DNA from: Watersipora subatra
Taxonomy: Eukaryota > Bryozoa > Gymnolaemata > Cheilostomatida > Watersiporidae
Direction: 5' to 3'
NCBI RefSeq assembly: GCF_963576615.1
Contig: NC_088710.1
Coordinates: 3,576,001 to 3,640,000, forward strand
DNA length: 64,000 bases
The notes under the pieces are model-generated. The model was not told the DNA's origin, ran no database searches, and worked only from the letters and a program-made list of their open reading frames with translations. Below, in pieces: positions 44,501 to 51,254 of this stretch (position 1 is its first letter; each line of letters opens with the position of its first letter). The position numbers and the translations under genes were made by a program.

Positions 44501-46532
44501 TACTGTACCATCTCTATCTCTACTACTGTACCATCTCTATCTCTACTATTGTACCATCTCTATCTCTACTATTGTACCATCTCTATCTCTACTACTGTAC
44601 CATCTCTATCTCTACTACTGTACCATCTCTATCTCTACTACTGTACCATCTCTATCTCTACTACTGTACCATCTCTATCTCTACTACTGTACCATCTCTA
44701 TCTCTACTACTGTACCATCTCTATCTCTACTACTGTACCATCTCTATCTCTACTACTGTACCATCTCTATCTCTACTACTGTACCATCTCTATCTCTACT
44801 ATTGTACCATCTCTATCTCTACTATTGTACCATCTCTATCTCTACTACTGTACCATCTCTATCTCTACTACTGTACCATCTCTATCTCTACTACTGTACC
44901 ATCTCTATCTCTACTATTGTACCATCTCTATCTCTACTACTGTACCATCTCTATCTCTACTACTGTACCATCTCTATCTCTACTACTGTACCATCTCTAT
45001 CTTTACTACTGTACCATCTCTATCTCTACTACTGTACCATCTCTATCTCTACTACTGTACCATCTCTATCTCTACTATTGTACCATCTCTATCTCTACTA
45101 CTGTACCATCTTTATCTCTACTATTGTACCATCTCTATCTCTACTACTGTACCATCTCTATCTCTACTATTGTACCATCTCTATCTCTACTACTGTACCA
45201 TCTCTATCTCTACTATTGTACCATCTCTATCTTTACTACTGTACCATCTCTATCTCTACTACTGTACCATCTCTATCTCTACTATTGTACCATCTCTATC
45301 TTTACTACTGTACCATCTCCATCTCTTCTACTGTACCATCTCTATCTTTACTACTGTACCATCTTCATCTCTACTATTGTACCATCTCTATCTTTACTAC
45401 TGTACCATCTCTATCTCTACTACTGTACCATCTCTATCTCTACTATTGTACCATCTCTATCTTTACTACTGTACCATCTCTATCTCTACTACTGTACCAT
45501 CTTTATCTTTACTACTGTACCATCTCTATCTCTACTACTGTACCATCTCTATCTTTACTACTGTACCATCTCTATCTCTACTATTGTACCATCTCTATCT
45601 CTACTATTGTACCATCTATATCTCTACTACTGCACCATCTCTATCTCTACTATTGTACCATCTCTATCTCTACTATTGTACCATCTATATCTCTACTACT
45701 GTACCATCTCTATCTCTACTATTGTACCATCTCTATCTCTACTATTGTACCATCCAGCTCATCAGTACTCCACATTTAGTTCTGTAAAGGGAAGGTTCAA
45801 TGACAGTAAAAACTGCTTTCCATTTATTGTTGGTCTATTAGTTTAGTATATAGCATATAATTTAGTTTGTGCATTATGCGTTTGTTTGATTGTTATATAC
45901 AATCACCTAAAGCATTTGTTGTTTAGATTTTTGTTATGAAATAAAATACAATGTATTTTCACAGTATTCTTTACACCAGCTTACAATAGCTTCAACACAT
46001 GAAGAAAATTATTTTGAAGGTTAAACTGTGCTTTAGTTTCATGTTTTACATAAGAATTTCATATGTTGAGGGAATCGTAACAGAAGGTTTAACTATTACT
46101 ATTATGACGTATTATTCTAGCTATCTTAACCCATATCTGATGCTGATATGTTCAACTAGTCAATAGATGTCACTGATTATATGAAGTAGTTTCGCGAGGT
46201 CGCACTCAAGGTCACACGGTGAATCTGTTTTCTAGGTCTACTATTCAAAGGACCGACCTGGTGTTTCCAATCTTATAGACATCCACTCGGCTATGACAGG
46301 TCTCAGCTATGATGATATAAAGGAGCTAGCGAAGTCTATGGACACCGGGCAATATAAACTATTCCTAGCCGAGATCGTTAATGAGCACCTCAAACCAATA
46401 CGAACCAAAATAGACGAGTTAAATAGAAACAAAGACTACGTAGAGAGTGTATTGAACACTGGCAGTATACAGGCTTCGGAAATTGCTAGTAGAAATTTAA
46501 GTACTATTAAATCTCTTATTGGATTAAAATAA
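17563..46532 (+). CDS. WARS2: Mitochondrial tryptophanyl-tRNA synthetase WARS2
   Basis: A class I aminoacyl-tRNA synthetase that charges mitochondrial tRNA-Trp. Exons: 17563-17738, 24296-24465, 25341-25468, 25908-26059, 30755-30971 and 46236-46532. All sites are GT/AG and all phases agree, giving 379 codons from the first ATG or 368 from the in-frame ATG at 17596 (human 360 residues). Exon 1 gives an Arg-rich, acid-poor leader fitting a mitochondrial presequence and ends ILFS, which continues into GIQPT in exon 2. Hallmarks: the HIGH-type motif [67 protein letters not shown], and the KMSKS loop EVKMSKSDP in exon 5. The last exon carries [14 protein letters not shown] and the helical C-terminal domain. 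Introns 1 (6.6 kb) and 5 (15.3 kb) are unusually full of arrays and transposons. No stop or frameshift is seen, so the gene appears functional. Confidence 0.96.
17817..20503. mobile_element. TACTGTAAAACC-ended DNA element, copy 2, split by Tigger
   Basis: It starts TACTGTGAAACCTTTATTCG and ends AGGTTTTACAGT in inverted form. It matches 13545-14687 over most of its length, including the minus-strand coding relic ([16 protein letters not shown] around 18240-18350, here with stops). A 1250-bp Tigger-like element is inserted at 18989-20238. It lies in WARS2 intron 1. Confidence 0.7.
18989..20238 (+). mobile_element. Tigger/pogo relic nested in copy 2 element
   Basis: The ends CAGTAATACTTCAACTTGCG and, inverted, CAGTCATACTTCAACTTACG are flanked by TA on both sides (18987-18988, 20239-20240). 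The plus strand encodes the DNA-binding part of a Tigger transposase. A psq/CENP-B-N type helix-turn-helix lies at about 19265-19410 ([29 protein letters not shown]). After a frameshift, part of the second CENP-B-like domain follows ([20 protein letters not shown], near 19517-19580). The catalytic DDE domain is absent, so the copy cannot move itself. Confidence 0.85.
20561..20630. repeat. Two copies of a 35-bp direct repeat
   Basis: TTACTTTTAGGTGTCATATC plus 15 more bases occurs twice in direct succession, starting at 20561 and 20596, without differences. Confidence 0.9.
20690..20770. repeat. TA/CA-rich microsatellite
   Basis: Interrupted TATATA/ACACAA sequence in WARS2 intron 1. Confidence 0.7.
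20793..21110 (-). repeat. SINE-like element
   Basis: On the minus strand it starts near GATGTAGTTGCCTGCC and passes through a GC-richer body. A tRNA-like segment follows (A-box-like TTGGCTAAATTGGTAAG, B-box-like GAGATCAAATCTTC), and it ends ATTCCAATATTTTAATAGCT. Copies with the same order lie at 23335-23620 and 42800-43145. Confidence 0.6.
21170..21560 (+). repeat. CCCGGCGTTGCCCGGG element, full-length
   Basis: It starts ACTAGCTGTGCTACCCGGCG then TTGCCCGGGTAATG, and ends AATAGCTATAGC, ACAGACAGACA, then ACTTTGAGAAATATATATAG before the next copy. Partial copies follow at 21561-21740 and lie reversed at 5455-5650. It looks like a SINE, or the 3' end of a LINE that mobilises SINEs. Confidence 0.6.
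21561..21740 (+). repeat. CCCGGG-type element, partial copy
   Basis: GACTAGATGAATGCCCGGGT starts a second, truncated copy directly behind the full one, covering its first 180 bp. Confidence 0.6.
21890..22323. mobile_element. Fold-back element with about 130-bp inverted arms
   Basis: GGTAACGGTGCATTTTAGGT at the left is mirrored by GCACCGTTACC at the right. The arms (about 21890-22015 and 22190-22323) are imperfect inverted copies rich in GCGCATACAACG and GCACAAACATTG blocks. ATTTTAG borders both sides (21883-21889 and 22325-22331), a probable 7-8-bp target duplication. No coding capacity. Long arms starting with G and a target duplication of this size would fit a Mutator-like or fold-back element, but the family is uncertain. 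Confidence 0.7.
22340..22400. repeat. GCATGC palindrome cluster
   Basis: GTGTTGGCATGCGAA alternates in both orientations (four GCATGC sites in about 55 bp) next to the fold-back element. Confidence 0.6.
23098..23275 (+). repeat. tRNA-derived SINE-like element
   Basis: The tRNA-like head has a perfect A box TAGCTCAGTGG (23111-23121) and a good B box GAGTTCGAGTCC (23162-23173). The tail AATTCCAAGACTTTACTAAC and GACAGACAGACGG follow. It pairs with the reversed copy at 4750-4905. Confidence 0.7.
23335..23620 (+). repeat. SINE-like element
   Basis: It begins GGCAGGTAATGTAGTTG and ends GAGATCAAATCCCATGCGAT, ACAGATTTTTATTGC and a TAATCGCTATAA tail, matching the forward copy at 42800-43145. Confidence 0.6.
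23864..24000. repeat. Imperfect tandem repeat of about 36 bp, four copies
   Basis: CATATGCATTCATAGATATA followed by CCAGCACTGGTGT recurs four times with scattered changes in WARS2 intron 1. Confidence 0.75.
25549..25890. mobile_element. GC-rich miniature element with GGTTTCCAT ends
   Basis: AAAGCCGGGTTTCCATTTAT at the left and, inverted, AAGCTTGGTTTCCATATCGA at the right bound about 340 bp of GC- and CpG-rich sequence (GCACCGGCGACAGCACCGCA and similar). It sits in the short WARS2 intron between exons 3 and 4. No coding capacity; the family is unknown. Confidence 0.5.
26091..26200. repeat. 18-bp tandem repeat behind WARS2 exon 4
   Basis: GTCTGCAGTGCGAGTCTC recurs about six times with single-base changes, starting about 30 bp after the splice donor at 26060. 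Confidence 0.85.
26512..29679. repeat. 25-bp minisatellite, about 127 copies
   Basis: The unit TAGGTTACAGTGGAGGTACA plus TAGTG fills about 3.2 kb of WARS2 intron 4. Variants include CAGTGG/CAATGG/CAGCGG, TACATA/TATATA and 24-bp units that lost one G. The marker TACATCATGCATGTTACAG occurs at 26512, 27161 and 27809, and the blocks that start at 27161 and 27809 are the same over several hundred bases. The array therefore has a higher-order period of about 648 bp. Confidence 0.97.
29680..30754. other. Rest of WARS2 intron 4
   Basis: Ordinary AT-rich intron, ending in a poly-T tract and the splice acceptor before 30755. No other feature recognised. Confidence 0.5.
30999..32676. repeat. 51-bp minisatellite, about 33 copies
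   Basis: The unit TGTAGCCCCGCACTACCAAC plus ACTATCAGCTTGTGTATTTA plus TAGTTGTTTAG recurs from 27 bp after the splice donor of WARS2 exon 5. The marker variant TGTAGACCTGCAC lies at 31101, 31458 and 31866, that is 7 and 8 units apart, so blocks of units were duplicated together. The right end breaks into shorter units. Confidence 0.97.
32697..32816. mobile_element. 120-bp MITE with TACTGTAAAAC ends
   Basis: The left end TACTGTAAAACTTTTATTTT and inverted right end TACCGTAAAACCTCTACTTG are about 25-bp inverted repeats. The interior is the terminal CTATCTTCCAACCGTTTCTC-type sequence of the larger elements at 13545 and 17817, so this is an internally deleted derivative. Confidence 0.75.
33108..33171. 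repeat. Three copies of a 21-bp repeat
   Basis: CCAGATCAGCATATCAGGCA plus C recurs three times without change in WARS2 intron 5. Confidence 0.9.
33172..34005. other. Repeat-free part of WARS2 intron 5
   Basis: A 99-codon plus-strand frame at 33310-33609 shows no domain. Nothing else recognised. Confidence 0.4.
34011..34520. repeat. 37-bp minisatellite, about 14 copies
   Basis: CTCTTTGTAATATGATGACC plus TTGAAGTCTAATAATAA repeats almost without change (one C-to-T visible), so the array is young. Confidence 0.97.
34563..34805. repeat. 16-bp minisatellite with inverted pieces
   Basis: AGTAAGTTACTCCCCC repeats about 14 times, interrupted twice by TTTTGGGGAGTTAC, the inverted form of the unit, so hairpins can form. 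Confidence 0.9.
35348..36670. mobile_element. 1.3-kb inverted-repeat element with CTCGAG palindromes
   Basis: The ends TATGGCGCCTTACAGTGCCT, continuing CGCGTTGCG, are inverted copies of each other for about 30 bp. GATGGAC occurs directly outside both ends (35341-35347 and 36671-36677), a 7-bp target duplication, or 8 bp if the border is shifted by one. Inside are 14 copies of the palindrome AACTCGAGTT: three next to the left end, eight at 36262-36415 and three next to the right end. A separate fold-back element is nested at 35691-36088. No transposase gene is seen. An 8-bp duplication would suit hAT or P-type elements; the family is not settled. Confidence 0.8.
35691..36088. mobile_element. 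Fold-back element nested in the CTCGAG element
   Basis: The arms 35691-35836 and 35942-36088 are inverted copies with only a few differences (CCCAAACAGGTTTACATACG at the outer part, AGGAACACAAAATT at the inner part), around a loop of about 105 bp. No coding capacity. Confidence 0.8.
36678..39200. other. Middle of WARS2 intron 5
   Basis: Unique-looking AT-rich sequence. Several short open frames exist, none with a recognisable domain or splice context. No RNA gene seen. Confidence 0.4.
39208..39330. repeat. Dispersed repeat, copy A
   Basis: TAAGCCCTGTTACGCCTACT ... GACATGTTGTAAATGTCATG ... AGTGACCAGGGCTGCC matches 41696-41820 with scattered substitutions. Confidence 0.75.
39660..40060. repeat. 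Dispersed 0.4-kb repeat, copy A
   Basis: Matches 58995-59395 in order and orientation: GATGTAGATTTGGAGTTGTA, then TACATTGAGTCACCGTG, later CATTCGCAAATG, TTCCATCTTTCGCAAACATG and, near the end, CATCATGGAAA. Diverged and non-coding. Confidence 0.65.
40078..40180. mobile_element. Truncated MITE of the TACTGTAAAACC family
   Basis: ACTGTAAAACCTTTATTTGA, CGCCATGGCGCT and TCAACCCTTCTTCTATAGTG match the ends of the elements at 13545, 17817 and 32697. The right terminal repeat is missing. Confidence 0.7.
40181..41695. other. WARS2 intron 5, no gene seen
   Basis: Short frames only. The part around 41060-41300 resembles 62690-62830 in short blocks (for example CTTTCTGATAAAAT), probably an old repeat shared with the element at 62270. 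Confidence 0.35.
41696..41820. repeat. Dispersed repeat, copy B
   Basis: Second copy of the repeat at 39208-39330, same orientation. Confidence 0.75.
42711..42785. repeat. 15-bp tandem repeat, five copies
   Basis: CCTAGTGGTTTACAG recurs with small changes, directly before the SINE-like element at 42800. Confidence 0.85.
42800..43145 (+). repeat. SINE-like element
   Basis: It runs from AGTGGAGGTAATGTAGTTGC through a GC-rich body (around 42900-42990) into a tRNA-like part with TTAATTGGTAAGG and GGGTCCCAGCTCAAATC. The tail is TTTATTGCAAGACTGTAATA then GCTACTGGACAAACACAC. This is the best-preserved copy of the family seen at 20793 and 23335. Confidence 0.65.
44259..45754. repeat. 23-bp minisatellite, about 65 copies
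   Basis: CTCTATCTCTACTACTGTAC plus CAT fills 1.5 kb of WARS2 intron 5, pyrimidine-rich on the plus strand. Because 23 is not a multiple of three and the unit has no stop in any forward frame, all three frames stay open for 325-424 codons. These frames are side effects of the repeat and not genes. Confidence 0.97.
45755..46235. other. End of WARS2 intron 5
   Basis: AT-rich sequence leading to the acceptor GTTTTCTAG before exon 6. No other feature recognised. Confidence 0.5.
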
Positions 46533-46533
46533 A
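46528..46533 (+). terminator. Poly(A) signal overlapping the WARS2 stop
   Basis: AATAAA overlaps the stop codon TAA (46530-46532). If used, the 3' UTR would be only some 10-30 bases. A later signal cannot be excluded. Confidence 0.45.
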
Positions 46534-47204
46534 ATTGCCTTTGTAAATATTTATTCGATTTTCCTCTCGCATCTTATCTGGTATTGAATTTTTGTATTGG
46601 GTTTCCATGTTCAGCTTACGAACATCAAAGTTATTTTACTCAATATCAGAAAACAAAGACATCGTGCCCTTGCTCTCTCTTTCTCATCCTGCAATAAGTT
46701 GGAATATTCAAATATGTTGCAAAAGTTCGGTACAGGGTTTGACAGAAGGGTTGCTGACCTTAGGCCGGTTGATGTGAACTTTGTCCATCCGTGTCATCAG
46801 CAGTAGTAGAAACTACTTGTACAGCTAGTGTCTGGAGATCGAATGTTCACCAAGGACAGCTGGTTTTACTACAAACAGGCTACGCCTAGAGAATAAACGC
46901 CAAAAGGTGGCTGCATATACAGAAATATTTTTTCTGCCAGACTTTTAGTGCGAAAATGTTTTAGACAATTTTTTTATATTGGTTGTTAATGTAATAATTT
47001 TCAACCAAAATATAAATATTGGACATGTCTAAAAGATGTTGACTGTAGCTGTCATTCATGCATTTGCTTTGCCTGGAGATTGCATCATGGTCAGCCAGGA
47101 CATAATAGGGTATGATCAAAACATATTCAAATAAAAAATCGTAGCCCGAAACTTCCGTCAACGTTCATTGGGCCTGAGAATTGAGGGTTTTGCAGAACCC
47201 TTAA
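46534..47204. other. Intergenic stretch, WARS2 to transposon
   Basis: No gene or RNA recognised. It ends in the TTAA that borders the transposon. Confidence 0.4.
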
Positions 47205-47332
47205 AGGTTGACTTGCAACAAAATTCACATTACAGTTATTTGGTATCAAAAGATTCGCCATGTTTTACTCTGTTGTGTGGTAGGTGCCAAATATGTGGAA
47301 ATGTGATTAAAAGCTCTTAAAAGCTCAAAAAC
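47205..47332 (+). repeat. Left terminal inverted repeat of the transposon
   Basis: 128 bp, starting AGGTTGACTTGC. Near its inner end it contains a direct repeat of AAAAGCTC (TTAAAAGCTCTTAAAAGCTC). Inverted partner at 51123-51250. Confidence 0.95.
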
Positions 47333-47590
47333 AAAAAGCCGCCGTAGATTGGAATCTCTTGATTTCGATGACGTATCCGCGCTGTATGGTTATCGTCTTG
47401 TCACGTGATGTTCTCGCGTGAATTGAAAGGCCAATAAAAAGCTCAATATCAAACTTATCGTAGCAATAGTTTATGATAATCACTTCGGGTTTTACCTAAG
47501 ACCCCGTATCAAATATAGATGCTCGCTACTTTACAGTTTCGGCTTGGCCATTCCGTTCGACTATTCATGTCTGAGTTGCGATCATAAAAA

Positions 47591-48211
47591 ATGTCAAATT
47601 CTGAAGAGTTAAGACCCTGGCGTTTCGAGCCTGACGCTCTATCTGAAGAAAATCCTCAACAGAATAAAACCTCCCAGCAAGTAAGCACCGCCACTAGCCA
47701 GCTCTTATGTGCCAAGCTAGCTAGTAGTAATAGTTTTAGCTTGAGAGTGATAGAACGAATATTATTATATATGATTTTAATGATGATAATTGTCGCTTCA
47801 ATATTGCAAAAAAATAATTACAGATTTTTCTCGAATGACAACATTAACAATTTTAATATTTAAATCTAGTGCTGCACTGATATACTGTTGGATAACATCG
47901 ATCTGATGTATTAGCTATGGTTGCATAGACATATCTGTTCATTTCTTTAGGAGCTAATACCACCGGCTACAGAGTGGTGTGCCTGCGAGCGTTGTCAAGA
48001 CATGCCATCTCTTCCTGAATGTTTGTGCTGCCATTATGCTGAGTTTGCGCATTGTCTCCTTCACCGAGGGGAGCATGAATGCCTGCGTATGCATCCTGGT
48101 GTAAACGAATTTGTGGCGTCTGCACCCCTTGAGTTGAGGTGGAATAATTACCTGCGATATCATAGTGAGTTGGATATTCATTTAATGCCAACAACACCAA
48201 GGTTATGCTAA
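47591..48211 (+). CDS. P2X7 ballast-like cysteine-rich protein in transposon
   Basis: Two exons, 47591-47680 and 47951-48211, join in phase 0 (donor CAA/GTAAGC, acceptor TTCTTTAG) to give 116 residues. Exon 1 encodes an N-terminal LRPWRFEPDA, like the 'RPYxFEPE' segment often seen before this domain in invertebrate proteins. Exon 2 encodes WCACERCQDMPSLPECLCC, then a Cys/His region (CLLHRGEHECLRMHPGV) and LRWNNYLRYHSE. The pattern WCxCxxCxxMPxxxECLCC...C...HPG is the zinc-coordinating part of the intracellular ballast domain of vertebrate P2X7 receptors; no channel part is present. The frame is fully open and the key cysteines intact. Its place inside the inverted repeats indicates that it belongs to the element, perhaps as an accessory protein. 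Function unknown. Confidence 0.8.
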
Positions 48212-48467
48212 TGTGTCAAGCATTATCTACAATTCTTGTGTTACACATTTAATGCATCAGTTGAACACACATATTCTGAACTCGTGGAACACAAGGAGAA
48301 CTGGTATATTTGGCTTGTACACTTACTACAGTAGAGAGTGTATTAGTTTTATGATTTTATTATATAAAGATCGAGATTATTTTGATGATCAGCAATTATT
48401 GTTTTTCAATAGATTTGGTAGATAATCTATTCCCATTTGGAGAGCCATCGCCAAATGCTCGGAAAAG

Positions 48468-48660
48468 GTTGTGTTCATACCGCAATCTTGTTTTGGTTTA
48501 TGCCGCAAATCTTGTTTGCAAGTCTGCAAACTCTTCTTCATCATTCGTTGGTGGGAAAAGAGCCCGAATCTTAGACACCAAGCATGCAGGTAGAGGCCGT
48601 CGCTCACGGCGACAAATTTGCGGCATAAGCCAAAACACAAGCTTGCAGTATGCACACAAC
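48468..48660. repeat. 45-bp inverted repeat at the broken transposase end
   Basis: The arm at 48468-48510 (GTTGTGTTCATACCGCAATC ... TTATGCCGCAAAT) is mirrored at 48615-48660 around about 105 bp. It begins exactly where the transposase loses similarity, so it may be a small insertion or the scar of a deletion. Confidence 0.65.
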
Positions 48661-50621
48661 CTTTGTAACAACATCCGTTGTAATGGACCTCACTCTCAGG
48701 CCGTGGGAAATTAGATCGGACTGGCATCGCTTGAAGCCTTCCAGCTCCATGGTGTTAGAGCTGATGGTCTCTGTTGACTGCAATGTAAAGAAAGTTACGA
48801 CCAACAATTACTTTCACATTATTTGAATGAACTATTTAGCTAGATGAGCAACTTCATGTTTATGTATTGATAACTACTAAAAAATTTGGGTTTTTGTCAG
48901 GCTGTGAAGTAAAAACTGTCAAAGTTTTACCTTGACAAGATGGCTGCTGACTATTAAACCGCAGCTCTGATCCATCATAGTGTAGGCTCTGTATAGTGCG
49001 CAATGCCCCGGACTATCGCATCTACCGTCACCTGCCAAATCAAGCTCCCAATCGATTGCTGCCATCAATCCCTCGTTATGCAGGGTGCACTGCTCAGCAA
49101 TACACTGTAAAATATTGTAAAACTTCATTATACAAGATTAATTTGTATCATTATCATTAGTCTAAGAATGTAGAATCCTCTTCCCCCTTTTTGTGCTATA
49201 TTATGATGAATCAGAATTTTGAATTATAATATATTTTGCTTGAAGGATGACATATTTTCATTTCAAAAAAAAATTGTTTCTAAATGTTGTTATTCAATTA
49301 GTGTGCCAAGCTTTTACTCACATTTTCCAAGTTTATGAGTAAATATTAACACTCACACCATGTAAGTATTCTCTTTGTTGGTAGAGGCAAACGCTGTGGC
49401 TTGGAATTGCGATGTTCAGGAGCGACAGAAAACGGAGGTTCTGCGTAAGGCATCCGCCAGAAAAGAGTGATGCAGCTGCCAGCAGGGGGTTGATGACGTG
49501 AGCTCTGTTCACCCTGGCAGTTGTTTCCCAAGTGTACGATCGGTGACAGGAGGCACATGTAACCTTGAACTCTACCCATCCGCCTTCTCGCACCATCGTG
49601 AATGAGCAGGGGAGGGCGCAGGTGTGACAGTGAAATAGTCGCTGGAGTGCTGTCACACTTACTATTATTTTCTCCTCCTTGAAGGAGGATTCGGTTCTGA
49701 AATCACAACACAATAGTTGACTTGCAATAAGATTTGTACAACATCATTTCCTGTTATTATATCATATTTGCTTGATCAGAAAAAGAATAAATATATAGCC
49801 ATGCAATCATGACACAGATTTTACAAAACCCTATCAGAATCCATGATATTGTAAACATAAAATGTGAGTAATAACTCTATGGATATTTTTTATATTTTGT
49901 CAAGTTTGGTTTAGTTCAGCTCTATCTTACATGTAATTGGAGAGCGTTTGACGCTGGCCAACATAGCGCTCAAACTCTTCCCAGTCTTCAGTGGTTGGCA
50001 CAAACTCTTCATCTAATAATAATCAACTAATAATATTAATATGCTATTAACGATGATACCAGAAAATGACAATAACTATTTTATATAACATATCTATAAG
50101 TGAGTGGGGTTAAGAAATTTGGCGAAATTAATCGTGAAACAACATTATTTTATCAATTATATATTAATATATTACGTTTTACAGATAGATATGCAGTATG
50201 AATTAGTTTTGTTATTATAATAAGAATAATACACGTAATTAAAAAGATAAAATACTAATAATATAATATTACAATTAAATGACATTAATATTGTTATATT
50301 AAATATATATTAATACAGTACTATTAGGAGAATACTAGATAATAACCCGAGTTACAACTACTAATACAAGTAGTTCATAAAATAAATTACTCACGTGCTT
50401 TGGTGATATGTGGAGTATGCAAACAGGTTAGAAAACATGTCGTCTTTGAACTGGCGAAAACAAAGGTAAGAGTAAGCAGACGAATAAATAAAGTTTGTCA
50501 CATCCAGCTTCACCCAGTTGCTCCATGCCCGGTGAAGGTCTAGTCTTTTCTCAGCTCTTGGCCAAAAAAAGGTGCTTCTCAGTTTGGCAGCTGCACAAAC
50601 ACTATGTGGCGCGTTAGACAT
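48604..50621 (-). pseudogene. THAP-like/DDE-like transposase gene, truncated
   Basis: Minus-strand exons: 50395-50621, 49931-50012, 49357-49696, 48931-49104 and 48604-48777. Exon 1 (from ATG 50621) resembles a THAP DNA-binding domain (FFWPRAEKR, HRAWSNWVK, LCFRQFKDDMF), but the usual zinc-binding His is Gln. Exons 2-5 join in phase and carry SVTALQRLF, CxxC pairs (CHTCALPC, CASCHRSYTW), NPLLAAASLFSGG, then AGDGRCDSPGHCALYRAYTM and MELEGFKRCQSDL, ending ITTDVV. I recognise this string from a widespread uncharacterised metazoan protein family with a likely RNase-H-type catalytic fold, where the last segment is usually TDRH. Here it diverges and stops about 20 codons later, at an inverted repeat. 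Exon 1 does not connect to exon 2 without a stop. The gene is therefore dead. Confidence 0.8.
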
Positions 50622-51122
50622 TATGACGAATTGAAATAAACAAGTTTAATATGAGATAGCGTGTTTGCCATTTGCGATAGATCAAACTTGAACTGAAACT
50701 AACATTATCTGATCATGTGACTTACGATTCCCGCTATATGGCGCGAAAAATTTCTACAGCATTTTTCAACCATCATAGCGGACCAAAAAGCTCATCATTT
50801 TTATCAGAGAATGATATGCAATCGTTCAAGCTAAGCTTAAAAAATTAAACATATTTTTATGCTATGTTTTGAGATATCAGTGCTCAAAGTTGCAGCATTA
50901 CGATGCCGATAAAATAGACGCGTAAGAACAATAGACATGGTTTTTATCGCAAGCGTGAAGTATATTTGTGAAAATAGTTCGACGAATAAGGATGCATGAA
51001 AGTGTAAACATAAACTATCTCGCACACATTTTAGCCGTTTTAGCACACATACGTCACATTTTAGCCGTTTTGGAAAACGAATCCAAACTAGGGCGGTCTC
51101 GTGTGGCTGCGATTTTCTGTTC

Positions 51123-51250
51123 GTTTTTGAGCTTTTAAGAGCTTGTAATCCCATTCCCACATATTTGGCACTTACAACACAATAGAGTAAGACATGGCGA
51201 ATCTTTTGATACCAAATAACTGTAATGTGAATTTTGTTGCAAGTCAACCT
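51123..51250 (-). repeat. Right terminal inverted repeat of the transposon
   Basis: Mirror of 47205-47332 with seven substitutions, all in the inner half, and no gaps. Confidence 0.95.
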
Positions 51251-51254
51251 TTAA

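Larger units (their letters stand above)
47205..51250. mobile_element. 4.0-kb DNA transposon, TTAA target, two genes
   Basis: The left end 47205-47332 and right end 51123-51250 are inverted repeats starting AGGTTGACTTGCAACAAAAT. The first 59 bases are identical, and overall 121 of 128 match. TTAA stands directly outside both ends (47201-47204, 51251-51254). Between them lie a rightward gene for a P2X7-ballast-like protein (47591-48211) and a leftward, truncated transposase-like gene (50621-48604). TTAA duplications are known from piggyBac and Kolobok elements. The THAP-like domain and lack of piggyBac motifs favour Kolobok, but this is inference. Confidence 0.92.

Noticed and set aside
44549-45846. 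Open frames of 325-424 codons, the longest in the window
   Set aside because: They come from a 23-bp tandem repeat that has no stop in any forward frame; there is no domain, splice context or codon bias.
47201-51254. piggyBac identity for the TTAA-flanked transposon
   Set aside because: The ends do not start CCC and the protein has no piggyBac-type features; THAP-like and GDGRCDSPGH motifs point elsewhere.
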